Shown in pieces: positions 22,739 to 32,950 of a stretch of DNA of 64,000 nucleotides. Made by a program: the position numbers and the translations under genes. The notes below the pieces were generated by a model. It worked only from the letters and a program-made list of their open reading frames with translations. It was not told where the DNA came from and did no database searches. The DNA comes from Lineus longissimus. Its lineage: Eukaryota; Nemertea; Pilidiophora; Heteronemertea; Lineidae. The stretch spans positions 16,497,292 to 16,561,291 of the forward strand of contig NC_088312.1 of NCBI RefSeq assembly GCF_910592395.1, given 5' to 3'. Position 1 is the stretch's first letter. Each line of letters opens with the position of its first letter.

Positions 22739-23900
22739 CCAAACTTTGAAGAAATCAGCCCAATTGTTTTTGCACAGCGACCCAAAAGGGCAGTGTCAGT
22801 GACATTTACTTATGAATCCGACTATAGGCCTAACTATAAAAGCACTGATGACAGCTGTGCTACACTTTCATCATTATCATCATCTACTTTAGTCAACCAG
22901 CTCAGATGACCTTTCTTGGGGCAGTGATCGGTAACGGTGAACTCCTTCCGACCCAACAGGCAAATGTTTACATTCGTGTCTCCGTGTATCATGGATTCAT
23001 GTGTATACTAACACCGTTGTTGTGTTGACACACTGACTGACTCTGACTGTGTACATTTCTACAGCGACGAAAAACGATCACAAAAATGGTTCTTTTTAAG
23101 CACTCGTGACATGTTTACAAAAATTAAAGCAAGTGTTTTTAGTAGAGGTTTACCTAATGAGTAGCGTCTGGGTGATTATAAACCATTAACTTGTGTTTAA
23201 AAGCCCACATTGTAACGAAAGGTTCCGGCTTGACGCTAATCTCCAATGACGGCAACCGCCATTTTGCCATACTCTCGAAACTTTGGGATCGTCAAATGCA
23301 ATGGAAATCACATAATTTCTGACACACACTGCTACAATTCATCATTTTATTGTTCTTTCACAGTATTATTACGCCACCCCGATTCGCAAGGCAGCTTGTA
23401 CCAACTGGCTCTGCATTGACTATCCCCATTCCAAGCCGAAGAACAGTGTGACAAGTTTCTCATTTTACCTTCCAATCACAGTCAAAATTTTCTAAAACAA
23501 CCGGCAATGAGGACAAACTAATAATCTCAAAGAAATCACAAGAATGTAATCAACACATACGACCTCATCCGAAGAGCGGATGATTAAGTTTTAGCATTGA
23601 TTCAAGGTGATTTAATTCCTTCTTCGTCGCGCTTCAAATTCATAAAATGGCTGTCTTCCATACTTGTAGTATGCAGATCTAGTGGCGCAGTACAACACTG
23701 CGCATCGGGGATACCCCGACGGATTGCCTCGAACCGCGAAATTCAAAACTGCTGGCAATGTGCCAACTGACATTTTTGCACAATATCGCCACCTAGTGAT
23801 ACGAAACGAAATTAATCTATTTAATATTGAAACCTCTATATCAGGCCGACCTCTAAAACTTCATTTCAAACTTCAATCTGCTGGAATAAAGAAAATTGGC
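22739..23900. other. Intergenic DNA, no gene recognised
   Basis: Unique-looking sequence between H1 copy a and a partial H2 element. Short ORFs are not conserved-looking. A TGACATTTTTGCACAATATC...CGCCACCTAG segment near 23770 resembles other dispersed repeat fragments in the window. Confidence 0.3.
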
Positions 23901-24413
23901 TTTTTTAACCTTGACCTACTTATACCTGAATAGTAGGTCACACTGACCTAAATCTGTGTCAACATGTAGAGATGCCCAATAGGTGTCTACATATCAAATT
24001 TAGAGAGTCTATGACCAATAGCAAAAAAACGTGCCATGATCAAAGAAATTTTAGAGTTCGACCTCTGTGACCTTGAAATGAAGGTCAAATAAAAAACCCG
24101 TGTGATATGTGATGTACCTTTATTAGATACACCCACCATAAAATTTTTAGCTTTAACCATAAGCTTCAAAATGACAAAAATAGGTTTTCAAAGAGCGCCC
24201 CCTATATGGCAGACCAGCAGTCAAATTGTGCTGATTTTCATTCTGAAGGAAGGTCTTGCCTAGGGGTACCCACACACCAAGTCTGAACTATCTGGGTTAA
24301 GCGGTTAGAAACGTGCCACGATTTTGTCAAAAGTTAATGACGGACGACGACGACGACGACGGACGCCAGACGCCGCGGTATCGTATAAGCTCACCTGACA
24401 GGTGAGCTAAAAA
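23900..24413 (+). mobile_element. H2-related element, 3' part (copy e)
   Basis: Contains TTCGACCTCTGTGACCTTGAA, GAAACGTGCC, (GAC)n at 24340-24360, and the 3' hairpin GCTCACCTG-ACA-GGTGAGC followed by TAAAAA. The loop and stem differ from H2a-c, so this is a separate subfamily. The 5' end was not found. It truncates a minus-strand small ORF at 24414. Confidence 0.6.
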
Positions 24414-24542
24414 TGAAGTATGATATAGATATTCTACTAAAGGATGAAACTTTTTTATTTCTACGCTCATTTTTATAGGCATTTCTTCAAGACGATTAAA
24501 TTTTATTAGAGGTTTAACTGTTATATTCAATGAATCTTGCAT
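24414..24542 (-). pseudogene. Small-ORF cassette: divergent minus-strand ORF, truncated
   Basis: The ATG at 24542 (minus) sits in the context GATAATAAATG, the same start context used by plus-strand genes of the cassette. About 43 codons of a Lys/Ile/Leu-rich protein remain before the H2 element at 24413 replaces the rest. It is divergent from the plus-strand ORF starting at 24567, so 24543-24566 would be a shared start region. Function unknown. Confidence 0.4.
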
Positions 24543-24566
24543 TTATTATCATTAGAAAAATAATTA

Positions 24567-24656
24567 AATGAAAAGAACAATTAAAAGAACTATTAAAAGA
24601 ACAATTTTTTATAATAAATAAATGAAAAACGATAATGGTTCTGAAAGTGTTACAAA
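24567..24656 (+). pseudogene. Small-ORF cassette: tiny basic ORF and start of a membrane ORF
   Basis: A 17-codon ORF at 24567 repeats K-R-T-I three times. It is followed by TTTTTTATAATAAATAAATG and a second ORF start at about 24621. The second ORF is cut at 24657 by an H1 element and appears to resume at 29164, leading to the membrane-segment ORF at 29259. A stop and a frameshift lie between the two parts. The DNA is very AT-rich, unlike its surroundings. Confidence 0.4.
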
Positions 24657-26289
24657 CAAGAGGCCCAAGGGCCTGGCGCTCAGCTGGATGACCTAATAAC
24701 ATAGGACTGAGGGTATAAAGTAATAAATATCGGCTTTATACTACTGTTTGAAGGTCAAGAGAACAAGTTATACCACTAAAATTTCCAATGCAGAGCTGCC
24801 AGCTGGATGAAATATGATTGAACTAATCAGCCATGGTATGTAAATATTACAGGAGGCAACGGAAGATATCCCTAGTTCAGTATGTTGTATCGGTAGCTTT
24901 ACAGAAAAGAAGTGTCAGAGAGGATGAGACTTCTCCATGGACAACTGTGGTATGTCCAGGCTGGGCTGTACAGCACAAGGATACAAAATGCTGTCTGTAA
25001 TTGAGAGGTATCCTGATTTAACAGAGGTCAAAATAAATAGAAATTACCAGTTTGGGACTAACACCACTGTCTTTTTTTTTAATAAGGTAGAGATTATTGA
25101 GAGAAATTGACCTGTCCTGCAGGAGATTGGAATTTACAATACAAAGGGCCGTTTTTCATGACATTGTGCTCTACTGCGTATTCCTAGTCATAGTGAATCG
25201 ATCTGGAACCAATCTATCCTTGGCGCAGACAGGTTCAAATTTGCTATATCTTGAATAGATTGAATTGCGATGAAAATCTAATGCAATAAAGGAGCAATAT
25301 CGAAGAGACAAATTAATCAAACCAATTGTCCACAGACTCGGACCCTGAAATGGCACGATGTATGCGTGCATATAAAAGTATATCAATTGGTCCCATAGAG
25401 ATGATGAGGCAATGTCAATATGCCTTGTTCCTTAGTCAGCAATATGCCCCTTTTTATACGGAGAAGAAGGAGAACCCAGATAGGCCTTCACATGTCGGCT
25501 TCCAAATGGCTCAAGCCAACTGTTCTATCACTACTATAAATTTAAAATGCGTGCTCCTCCTACATGAAGCAATGTCTCGGCCAAAAAGGCACTTAGTCGA
25601 CAGGCAAGCTAGAAGTTCAGCACCGTGAGCAGCTCCTTGGTAAGGGCATGTCAGGTTCCGCGCGCCTCTTCAGATACATCAAGTATTGAAAGCTGTGGTG
25701 AGCTGAGCACATAAAAAGACCATGGTCACCTTAATTTGAAAATCCCTTCATAATCAAGGGCTACCTCTGACTAAAACAGCACAATAGACCACCAATTTGA
25801 CCCCAGCTCCTATCTGCGGGAAAACCCAAGTCCAGCAACCAAAAGTACGAAAAATACATTTTTGTTTACATTTGAACTGCACACATGCGTTTGTTTACAA
25901 TTTCCCGCGAAATCTCGAAAATCAGGTGACCTGCAATCGTGGATTGAAAATAACATTAACCTGGGTTCAGCAGATCAGCAGGTATACCGGCTGCTCCAAT
26001 CATCCCCCTACAGCCAGCTGTTTAAAAGGTAATGTTATTCACCCAACAGGGAGTGCAGGTAATTCATGACTCCAGGGTTGTTTTGAGGGCGATATTGTAA
26101 GAGTTGGTCTTGAGTATGAGGACCTGAAGGTCCGTGTGAGGCACCTGGGGAGAGAAGACTAGTTGAACGATGGGATCTGACACGGACACTACTATTGATC
26201 TCATTATATGAATACCATTTAATTACAAACAAGTGAAAACAGATCAAATCATATTCCTTGGCATAAATTAAAATAGGAGTGCGGGAACA

Positions 26290-26830
26290 AGGTTTTTTAG
26301 CAGGAGGAAAGCGAGAACATTTTGCGCCGTCGTATTCCGATTTGACTGGTTAGTGGTGAAATCTGCTTTTAATTTTGAAAATTAACATTTTCGTTTTTCT
26401 AGTTCTAACGTTGTCTGAATTAAAGATGCTTTCCCAATGCTTGACTGGTCTGGCAAGAGGCATTGCCAGGAAAACGTGACATCATTTTGGCCATTCTTCT
26501 TACCGCACGCCCTCCCTCTCCGTAAAACATCCTCACATGGTGTGAAGTGGGAGGGCGCACAATGGGAACCACACTGCCGCGATGTTAATAGTTTCTATTT
26601 ATAGAATTCAGCGGCAGAGATTTTAAGGACGGAAAAAGTAGATTAACTCGGCTAATCTCAATGGATTTTACCCAGGAATGTTTTCAAGGCGAGAGAAACA
26701 TCTGATTTAAGTACTGCGCTTATTAGATTTCATGTTCATGCCGAAGATTGGCCTAAAACGTGGACGAAAAGAGTGCATTAGCGAGTGTTGGAGAGGTCAC
26801 GTGATTGGACGAGAAACCTGAACAAAGTTT
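26290..26830. repeat. Dispersed 0.54-kb repeat R2, copy 1
   Basis: Nearly identical to 36783-37312. Both start GGTTTTTTAGCAGGAGGAAA and end near GATTGGACGAGAAACCTGA. It is non-coding, and no terminal inverted repeat was seen. Confidence 0.75.
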
Positions 26831-27603
26831 TCGTGCTTTTAGCTGTCAACATCAATGGCTATAATATACTCCTGCAGAATAGTAGAACTTATAGAACTAA
26901 TTTCCGAAGTTTCCAATAGTTTGAACACAAATCAGAACATCACCCGTCAGCTGGACTCAGATCTGCATAAATTACGACAAATAATGAGGTCGTCGCTTCA
27001 ATTTCGCAAAGAAAGTTGACTCCATTCGAAGGTTGTTTTGACCAAATTCCGTTGAACTCATCGTTATGAGGGCATTTGAACACATTCTCGTTGATCTTTT
27101 CTATAAACGTGTGAAGTTTCGTACCAAAATACGTTTCCGTAAAGGCTTAAAAAAGAAAATTTGTCACTTACAAACAAAATCATCGCTCCGGTAGAAATAA
27201 AAAGGTCACCGCCATTTTCTTGATAGTACTCCAGGTAACTTTTTTATGACGCACCTATTGTTCTCGACAACAATGGTTTACATACCCAGAGTGGTGTTTA
27301 CATATCCTAGGTCCAAGGTTGACCGTTAGGGGGCGCAGGGGACGAGGTTGTTTGACCTATTTGCATATTTTCTATTGTGCAGGAGGTGAAGGGGAAGGAA
27401 GGTATGAAAGTCCATTCATACGAGTTTTAACGAAGGAAAGGTATTTCAATAGGGTATTGTTCGATTCCGCTCGCGCTCCGCTGCATTTCTAAAGGGCATT
27501 GTGCTACTGTATTACAATGGTAGTGTATCTGCCTGTACATTTGAGATTTAGCATTACAAGTATAGTCATTCTAAAATAAATTCTGGTGGTAGCAACATCT
27601 AAG

Positions 27604-28119
27604 ATGGCAACTGACGTTAAAGATGATAAGGGAGCCCAGGATATACTTGGAGATGATACCGCTAAACGTGCTAAGATCATAATAGGCCGTAAGGATACTT
27701 CATTTACTCGGGAGTACGAATTTTCACAGACATTCACGCATTATATTGAACGATCGGACATTGCTTATTCAAAAGGAACTTCAAAAATTGGTACAACACC
27801 AGTTGCATCGATAATTTGCAAGGAAGGATTCTTTCATATCCCATATAACACGGCAAAATGTTCCATAACACCGGAGGATTGGGAAATGTTAACTTTACAA
27901 TCAGATGCTATCGCTCCCCTCGAAGTTGGATATTCTGTTTACTGGATTGTACCCATAGTTGATGATCGCACCAGCCCAGGAACCCCTCATACAACAGCAA
28001 GCGTTACTGATGACATGAAATTTCTGTATTATACGGATGACGACAATTACTTGTCTACACTTGGATGGGAATCAGAGTCTGCTACAAAGTTACCAAATAA
28101 AGAAATGACCCAAAGATAA
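27604..28119 (+). pseudogene. Parvovirus-like capsid (VP) fragment, endogenous
   Basis: An uninterrupted 171-codon ORF starting at ATG 27604 and ending TAA/TAG-type at 28119. Its centre has features I associate with the jelly-roll capsid protein of parvoviruses: a G-F-F-H-I-P-Y-N strand, then C-x-I-T-P-E-D-W-E-M-L, then a strand with V-Y-W-I-V-P-I, a Ser/Thr-rich loop, and T-A-S-V-T-D-D-M-K-F-L-Y-Y-T-D-D. The N-terminal 60 residues are charged and lack a phospholipase A2-type motif. The region where the C-terminal half of a capsid would lie is replaced by a transposon fragment at 28137, so this is a partial copy. No replication-initiator gene was found beside it. Family call is by pattern only; other jelly-roll capsids remain possible. 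Confidence 0.42.
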
Positions 28120-28136
28120 GGAACTCCGTTTTGTCC

Positions 28137-28705
28137 AAAACTCGCATAGATCCCCATAGATCCCCTCTATTTGTCGAGTTAGCGCCCCTGTAAGATCCTG
28201 CATTTTCGGTCACTAGAACAAAATCTTCCTGCAGATATCGCGGTTTCGGTGATGATTTAAGGAGAAATTGACTGTTCTTAGAGTTGTATGGGACAGAAAT
28301 GAGTTCATACTTCATGAATACATGAATATATTATGATATGGGCGGGCTTCTAAGTCAAAACAATAACAAACTCAACTGCATCTCTACTGTATATTGCGTA
28401 GTGCATTGCCTAGTGTATTTCGTAGTGTATTTTAGCGGAGACATTATTTCCGCCACGCCAAACGTCTTTTTTATTCGTGGAAGTTAATCTGCTCTGTAAA
28501 TTTGATTTTACACAAGAAGAATCCATACTAGGTATTGCAATATTTCATGTCTATTGGTGTTTTTGTGTTCAGGAGCGCACCAGACAGTGAGACGTGGAGA
28601 TGTGTTCAGTGCTGGTGCTGTCAGTAGACTGAATCTGATTGGCCATAGCGATCACTAATATGGGTCGGGATCACGTGATGTGACGTCACCGCGGTATCCT
28701 CCTTG
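28137..28705. mobile_element. M9 transposon, right-end fragment
   Basis: Matches 45431-46005 and ends in the same terminal repeat (GTGACGTCACCGCGGTATCCTCCTTG, split here as GACGTCACCGCGG then TATCCTCCTTG). The left ~370 bp of the full element are missing. Confidence 0.75.
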
Positions 28706-29163
28706 CCAGGTAACCTCGGCGGGAAATTTAAAGCGGAATCATCCAGGGTCAAACAACAGTTTTGCTCACTACCGCCAACTGGTGATATAAATCGACACTA
28801 ATCTATTTTATATCAAAACTTCTGTATCATGAAGACCTTTTCAACGCTATTTCAAGCTTTTATCGCCTGGAATAGAGCGTCAAAAATGTTTTTTTCATTT
28901 ACGCATTTTGCCCCCTGGGGAGCTGAATTTGAGTCGAATCGCCCAAATTTTTTTCCGAAAGCAACATATTCTGCGGTGTTTATAAGCAAGACTAGATTTG
29001 AAGTGCCTCGGTTGTATGATTACAAAATGCCCAACTTTGTCTACAGATGGCTAGATGGAAGGATGGCAGGATGGATGGATGGCAGGATGGATGGAAGGAA
29101 GGACGGACACCAATCGAATAGCTATTTGACTAGCTCCGCTGACTTTGTCAGCTGAGCTAAAAA

Positions 29164-29384
29164 TGAAAAACCAAAAGATCCTGGAAGAGTTGAATGGGGG
29201 AAATAATTGGGTGCATTAAATAAAAAAAGTTAAAATAGAACAGGAAAAGAACACTTTGATGTATTATACTCCATTGGTAATAGGTGGCATTGGATTAGCA
29301 ACATTTGTTTGGTTTTATACTAAAGATACTCAAACGAGCGAGCATGTTGACCCTGTCAAAAAGAAATCAAATCTTGAAATATAA
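29164..29384 (+). pseudogene. Small-ORF cassette: single-pass membrane protein ORF
   Basis: The intact part starts at ATG 29259 and encodes 41 residues with one hydrophobic segment (T-P-L-V-I-G-G-I-G-L-A-T-F-V-W-F) and a Lys-rich tail. The upstream sequence from 29164 still reads as protein in two frames (a K-P-K-D-P-G-R-V-E-W-G stretch, then K-I-E-Q-E-K-N-T-L). This suggests the 41 residues are the C-terminus of a longer protein begun before the H1 insertion at 24657. One stop and one frameshift are visible. Function unknown; such small membrane proteins are typical of compact DNA virus genomes. Confidence 0.45.
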
Positions 29385-29401
29385 TTTTTTTATATAAATA
29401 A

Positions 29402-29458
29402 ATGGAACGAATTGACACGAAGAACATTGCAAACACGATTTATCATGCTTGTTCAGGC
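29402..29458 (+). pseudogene. Small-ORF cassette: ORF start, truncated
   Basis: The start ATG follows TTTTTTTATATAAATAA. About 19 codons remain (M-E-R-I-D-T-K-N-I-A-N-T-I-Y-H) before base composition and coding character change abruptly near 29459. Confidence 0.35.
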
Positions 29459-30343
29459 GTCGGCTTGCGCAGGCCCACCGAACGGCTGACTTGTCAGTGA
29501 GACCGGGGAGTGCCTGGATGGGATGAGAACAATGGGAAGAAAGACAATGGGAAGAAAGACAATGATAAAAAAGACAATGGCGGTTTTTTAGTATTAGACT
29601 AGTTTGCTCTTCGTTCGTAGATTAGTGCAAAATTAGCAACTTTATATCGTTCGATTCGGGAATTAAAGTTATTCTGTTGGGAGATTATATCGTGTAGAAG
29701 ACGTAGAACCTGAATTTAGAGGTTGTCTACAAAACATTCGTTTGGATATCGTCATCAAGATTCTAGTTTGTGCCGTATATATAAGTTTACGATTTCGCGG
29801 TTTGCTTGCTTGCGTACCTCGTGCGTTGTACGACCTTGATCTTTTCGGAGACTGTCAGCGTGTATGTTTATTTTTGCGAGCTAGCTCGTCGCGTTTTCGC
29901 TGTATTCCTTAGCGACTTTTAGTACGTGTATATATGAGTTATCGTTTCGTCGTGTTTATGCCGTGATAATCATTCGTGTTATATGTTTGAATAACCGCAA
30001 TGCAACTTTAAATGCGCGTGGTTTTGTGATTTAGTTTTGTACGTCGGAGTTGTCACTACCACTACATGTGCCACTACCGCAATAATCAACATTCGGATGT
30101 GGGAGTTTATTCATTGGAACAACCTGGCCGGTTGATGTGATTTATGTATATATCTTAAACCAAGGATCTCGTAGCTGTAAACGGACAGATAGCGGGTCCA
30201 GCCAGTCGTCACAGGGATGGCTAGAGTATGAGTAAAAGGATTCAAGAGGAAGAGAGAATCGGTGAGTTTTATAGTTATTTAATTTAAGTCGTCGAGGGCG
30301 TACATTTCGTTTCTTTGTCATACAGTCCCAAAATAAGTATAAT
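29459..30343. other. Probable insertion or foreign DNA, no gene recognised
   Basis: GT/CG-rich, non-coding sequence separating two AT-rich parts of the small-ORF cassette. It contains three GACAATG-type short repeats near 29540-29580. No target duplication or known terminus was identified. Confidence 0.35.
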
Positions 30344-30556
30344 ATGGCGCCACGCCCCACCAATGCTGCTGTATTGTCTGGTTTAACTGTAGGTTATGGA
30401 ATGGCAGTTAAAAAACTATTGAACAGTAATAATGGTGATCCGAGTCGACCGGATCTCACTGAAGATTTGAAGCTTACTGGTGCTGTTTCACTTGCAATTA
30501 TTACAAAGGGTTACCTTGAAAAAAATATGGGTCTACCTAAGGATGTAACTAATTAA
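30344..30556 (+). CDS. Small-ORF cassette: 70-aa two-segment membrane protein
   Basis: An open ORF with two hydrophobic stretches (N-A-A-V-L-S-G-L-T-V-G-Y-G-M-A-V and L-T-G-A-V-S-L-A-I-I-T-K-G-Y-L) joined by a short polar loop. It could be a small virion or holin-like membrane protein, but no family is recognised. The stop at 30554-30556 is followed by AACTTTCAAAATAA and the next ATG at 30570. Confidence 0.55.
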   Translation: MAPRPTNAAVLSGLTVGYGMAVKKLLNSNNGDPSRPDLTEDLKLTGAVSLAIITKGYLEKNMGLPKDVTN

Positions 30557-30569
30557 ACTTTCAAAATAA

Positions 30570-30935
30570 ATGGCAAGTGCGATAGCGATGATGATAAGCG
30601 CTGCGGTTGCAAATGCAACTTCCTTTGTTGGTGGAAATGCAATTTTTCATGCATTAGACTCACAGAATGCTGCAGAAGAACGAAAACGACACGATTTAGC
30701 AATAGAAAAATTACAAAAACAATCTGCAGAATGGAGTCAAAATAGAATCAAACATTTAGATTTTCTTGCAGAACAGCGACAGAAACAACATGAAGCAAAA
30801 TCTAATATGTTAGATATGGAAGATGCTATTCGACGATATGATAGAATTAATCCTAAGCCAAATCAGGCTCACTATTATAAGCCTAGTGACTCTCAGAAAA
30901 AATATGAACAATGTATATTGCAGGAAGTGTTATAG
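30570..30935 (+). CDS. Small-ORF cassette: 121-aa membrane/coiled-coil protein
   Basis: The N-terminal 30 residues are an Ala-rich hydrophobic segment (M-M-I-S-A-A-V-A-N-A-T-S-F-V-G-G). Residues about 35-90 form a charged, heptad-like coiled coil (E-E-R-K-R-H-D-L-A-I-E-K-L-Q-K-Q). The tail is polar, with P-K-P-N-Q-A-H-Y-Y-K-P. The start follows CAAAATAAATG, 13 bases after the preceding stop. The ORF is intact. Anchor-plus-coiled-coil layout suits a structural or scaffolding protein, but no homologue is recognised. Confidence 0.55.
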   Translation: MASAIAMMISAAVANATSFVGGNAIFHALDSQNAAEERKRHDLAIEKLQKQSAEWSQNRIKHLDFLAEQRQKQHEAKSNMLDMEDAIRRYDRINPKPNQAHYYKPSDSQKKYEQCILQEVL

Positions 30936-30970
30936 GATCTGCTGCGTTGTCAAAATTTATTTAAAAATAA

Positions 30971-31198
30971 ATGGCTGATGACATTCCAAATGATTTTGAA
31001 AATCCAGTATTTGAAGATGCTAGAGATGATATGGGTGAATGGGTGATCAACAAATGGCAAATGAAAGTTGTCTAAGAAGTGAATTGACAGGAGATGTGCC
31101 GTGACCTTTAAATGCATCTTTGCTCACAGAAGAGCGAAAAATTGATACAAAGGATAAATTTTTTGAAGAAAATAGTTTAGAATTAAAAACAAATAGGA
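30971..31198 (+). pseudogene. Small-ORF cassette: acidic ORF, broken
   Basis: Starts behind TTTAAAAATAAATG. It encodes M-A-D-D-I-P-N-D-F-E-N-P-V-F-E-D, then hits a stop after 34 codons. Coding character continues in other frames (L-T-E-E-R-K-I-D-T-K-D-K-F-F-E-E) up to 31198, so frameshifts have broken a longer acidic protein. Function unknown. Confidence 0.4.
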
Positions 31199-31366
31199 AT
31201 GAATTATATCACAAAATGGAGTCAAGAAAACAAATTTCAAATATTTTATAAACCAGTCGATGGAGATCCTATTAAATTATCACGTAATAATGGTGAACCT
31301 TATAAAGATGGTTCTATTAAAGGAGCAGAAAGATCAAAATTTCTACAACATTTTAAACCCAAATGA
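31199..31366 (+). CDS. Small-ORF cassette: 55-aa basic protein
   Basis: An intact small ORF rich in Lys/Arg/Gly (for example D-G-D-P-I-K-L-S-R-N-N-G-E-P-Y). Its stop TGA overlaps the next start as ATGA at 31363-31366. That arrangement is typical of compact viral or phage-like genomes and unusual in animal genes. Function unknown. Confidence 0.5.
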   Translation: MNYITKWSQENKFQIFYKPVDGDPIKLSRNNGEPYKDGSIKGAERSKFLQHFKPK

Positions 31367-32241
31367 ATGAAGGAACTCCAAAAGCCAATCCAACAAATTT
31401 GATGGAACGATTTGATGAAGAAGCATCAAATGTTGTACAAAAACCTGATGAAAATATAGAACAAGAAACTTCTTTCATTCAAGTCGCCAACAAAGATATT
31501 GAAAATGTACAAGATGCTGCTTTGAATTCAGAAACATCAGTAAAAACAGGTGATTCAAAATCAGATGAAACGATAGTTTATTTCAGAAGACAATTGAAAT
31601 CCATAAAGGAAAAATTTGAACAAAAACGTGAAAAAAAAGAGAAAAAATTAAATACTTGAAAGAAGGCGACGAATTAGAAATGCAACCATTAATTCCTCAA
31701 GAAGAACGCAATTTAAAGGAAATCGATGAGGCAGAATCAGATGAACTAAATTCATTGAAAGAAAGATAAAAAAACATTATGAAATATTGGCTGAAAGTTA
31801 AAGTAAAACTGTAAATGATGTAAAAGAAACATTAGGTGAAAGATTGAAAGCATTGTTCAAGTTAAAAGGATTTAAAATTGCAACCATTGTAACCGTAGTT
31901 TTAATGACAATATCTGCAATTGGTGCAAGTTTTGTGTATGGTATAGGATCATTAGTAAAACCTAGTAAACCCAGTAAGCCTAGTAGGCCTGACAAACCTG
32001 ACAAACCAGATAAACCTGATTCAAATAAAATTAAAGAAGGTTCAACCAAGTATAAAAATTGGCTTCAATCATAAGGTTCGAAAGCACTAACAGCTTTATC
32101 TGGAGTTATTGGCAGAGTAGTTTCAACACTTCTAAAAGCGGCATCATTTTTGGCTGAACATTTGATTATTGCAATAGCAGTAACCATCCTAATTGTTATT
32201 CAAGTTAACGCAGCAAATGCAGCAAATGCAGGCACAATTAA
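31363..32241 (+). pseudogene. Small-ORF cassette: long membrane protein with Lys-Pro repeats, broken
   Basis: The first 98 codons are open and encode an acidic, helical N-terminus ending in a K/E-rich stretch. A frameshift in an A-run near 31640, stops near 31767 and 31800, and a stop at 32072 then divide a longer coding region. Later parts encode a hydrophobic segment (I-A-T-I-V-T-V-V-L-M-T-I-S-A-I-G-A-S), a degenerate P-S-K / P-D-K repeat (about 31960-32020), and a C-terminal hydrophobic helix region up to the piggyBac insertion at 32242. After that element a few codons remain before an ATGA overlap at 32756. I recall similar acidic plus membrane plus hydrophobic-tail proteins in mobile elements of marine invertebrates, but cannot name the family. 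Confidence 0.5.
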
Positions 32242-32718
32242 CACCTTGGGTGCTGAGCGTTTTTCCTAATTTTCGCCCGTTTGCTAAGGTTACGCCACTT
32301 TTTACCGTTTTTCACAGAATTAATAAAAATAGAAATAATAAAGATATCTACCTGAAACTTTCTGTGTTGTTTCTTCTGTCCTTAGTCCTAATCAAAGTAT
32401 TATCTGTTTGAGTGGTAGGCCTCAAAGCATTTTCCCTTGTGTAGTGGAACTTGGCACTTTTTGCAAAAATATCGAGTTTCTTTGCGTTCCCCATTGTATT
32501 CAATTCTATAGATCACATGGATCGGCTGCGTGGCTAAAAATAACTCCAGCCTATTGTGTGATCTCGGTGGAACCGTTGCAGATGACATATTGGAGGGGAG
32601 ATCGCTTTCGTCATCACTGGGCGGGAGATTTGAATCTTGGCGGAGATCTCCGTCATATAGCGCCCAAGTGTATACGTGATGGGATCGCGGAGATCTCCGT
32701 CATATAGCACCGAAGGTG
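32242..32718 (-). mobile_element. piggyBac-type non-autonomous element, TTAA duplication
   Basis: Flanked by TTAA at 32238-32241 and 32719-32722. Ends are CACCTTGGGTGCT at left and the inverse of CACCTTCGGTGCT at right. The minus strand carries the last part of a piggyBac transposase. The right end has a direct duplication containing CGGAGATCTCCGTCATATAG. At 477 bp it is an internally deleted copy. Confidence 0.85.
32400..32588 (-). pseudogene. piggyBac transposase C-terminal cysteine-rich fragment
   Basis: The minus-strand frame ends with R-Y-F-C-K-K-C-Q-V-P-L-H-K-G-K-C-F-E-A-Y-H. This is the C-terminal zinc-binding (RING-like) signature of piggyBac-family transposases (C-x2-C...C...Y-H). 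The catalytic Asp region is missing, so only the end of the gene survives. The ATG at 32588 is fortuitous. Confidence 0.75.
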
Positions 32719-32755
32719 TTAAACACAGAGCAAACAAAATTTCGTCTAAAATAAA

Positions 32756-32950
32756 ATGAACGTAAGGTTTCATAACGTAACACGACAGGATTTGCCTGTG
32801 AGTATCAATCAATACAAAACAGTAAGAGTTGGAAAAGCGATTATTCCAACCACATATTTTAATGTATCAAGTGAATTAAAAATAGCATCGCAAACGAGCA
32901 TAACCCCTCAGCCTATTAAGGTTGAAGGTGAGATAATGGTGAAGTTTGCT
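32756..32950 (+). pseudogene. Small-ORF cassette: last ORF, left part
   Basis: The ATG overlaps the preceding stop as ATGA (32756-32759). 65 codons encode a polar, beta-strand-like protein. The frame then enters an inserted block (32951-35860), and a matching frame resumes at about 35867. The hexamer TTTGCT occurs at both junctions (32945-32950 and about 35861-35866) and may be the target duplication. Function unknown; it could be a small structural protein. Confidence 0.5.

Larger units (their letters stand above)
24657..29163 (+). mobile_element. H1 element, copy b (composite, 4.5 kb)
   Basis: Starts CAAGAGGCCCAAGGGCC and ends GCTGACTTTGTCAGC followed by TGAGCTAAAAA. It belongs to a second H1 subfamily (CAGCTGGATGACCTAATAAC after the 5' end) shared with the copy at 33391. 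It carries extra cargo: a dispersed repeat (26290-26830), a parvovirus-capsid-like ORF (27604-28119) and part of a terminal-inverted-repeat element (28137-28705). It inserted into A-rich DNA of the small-ORF cassette (GTTACAAA / AAATGAAA). Confidence 0.7.

Noticed and set aside
29459-30343. Host promoter or first exon
   Set aside because: A few splice-like GT/AG pairs exist, but no ORF or TATA arrangement supports a gene.
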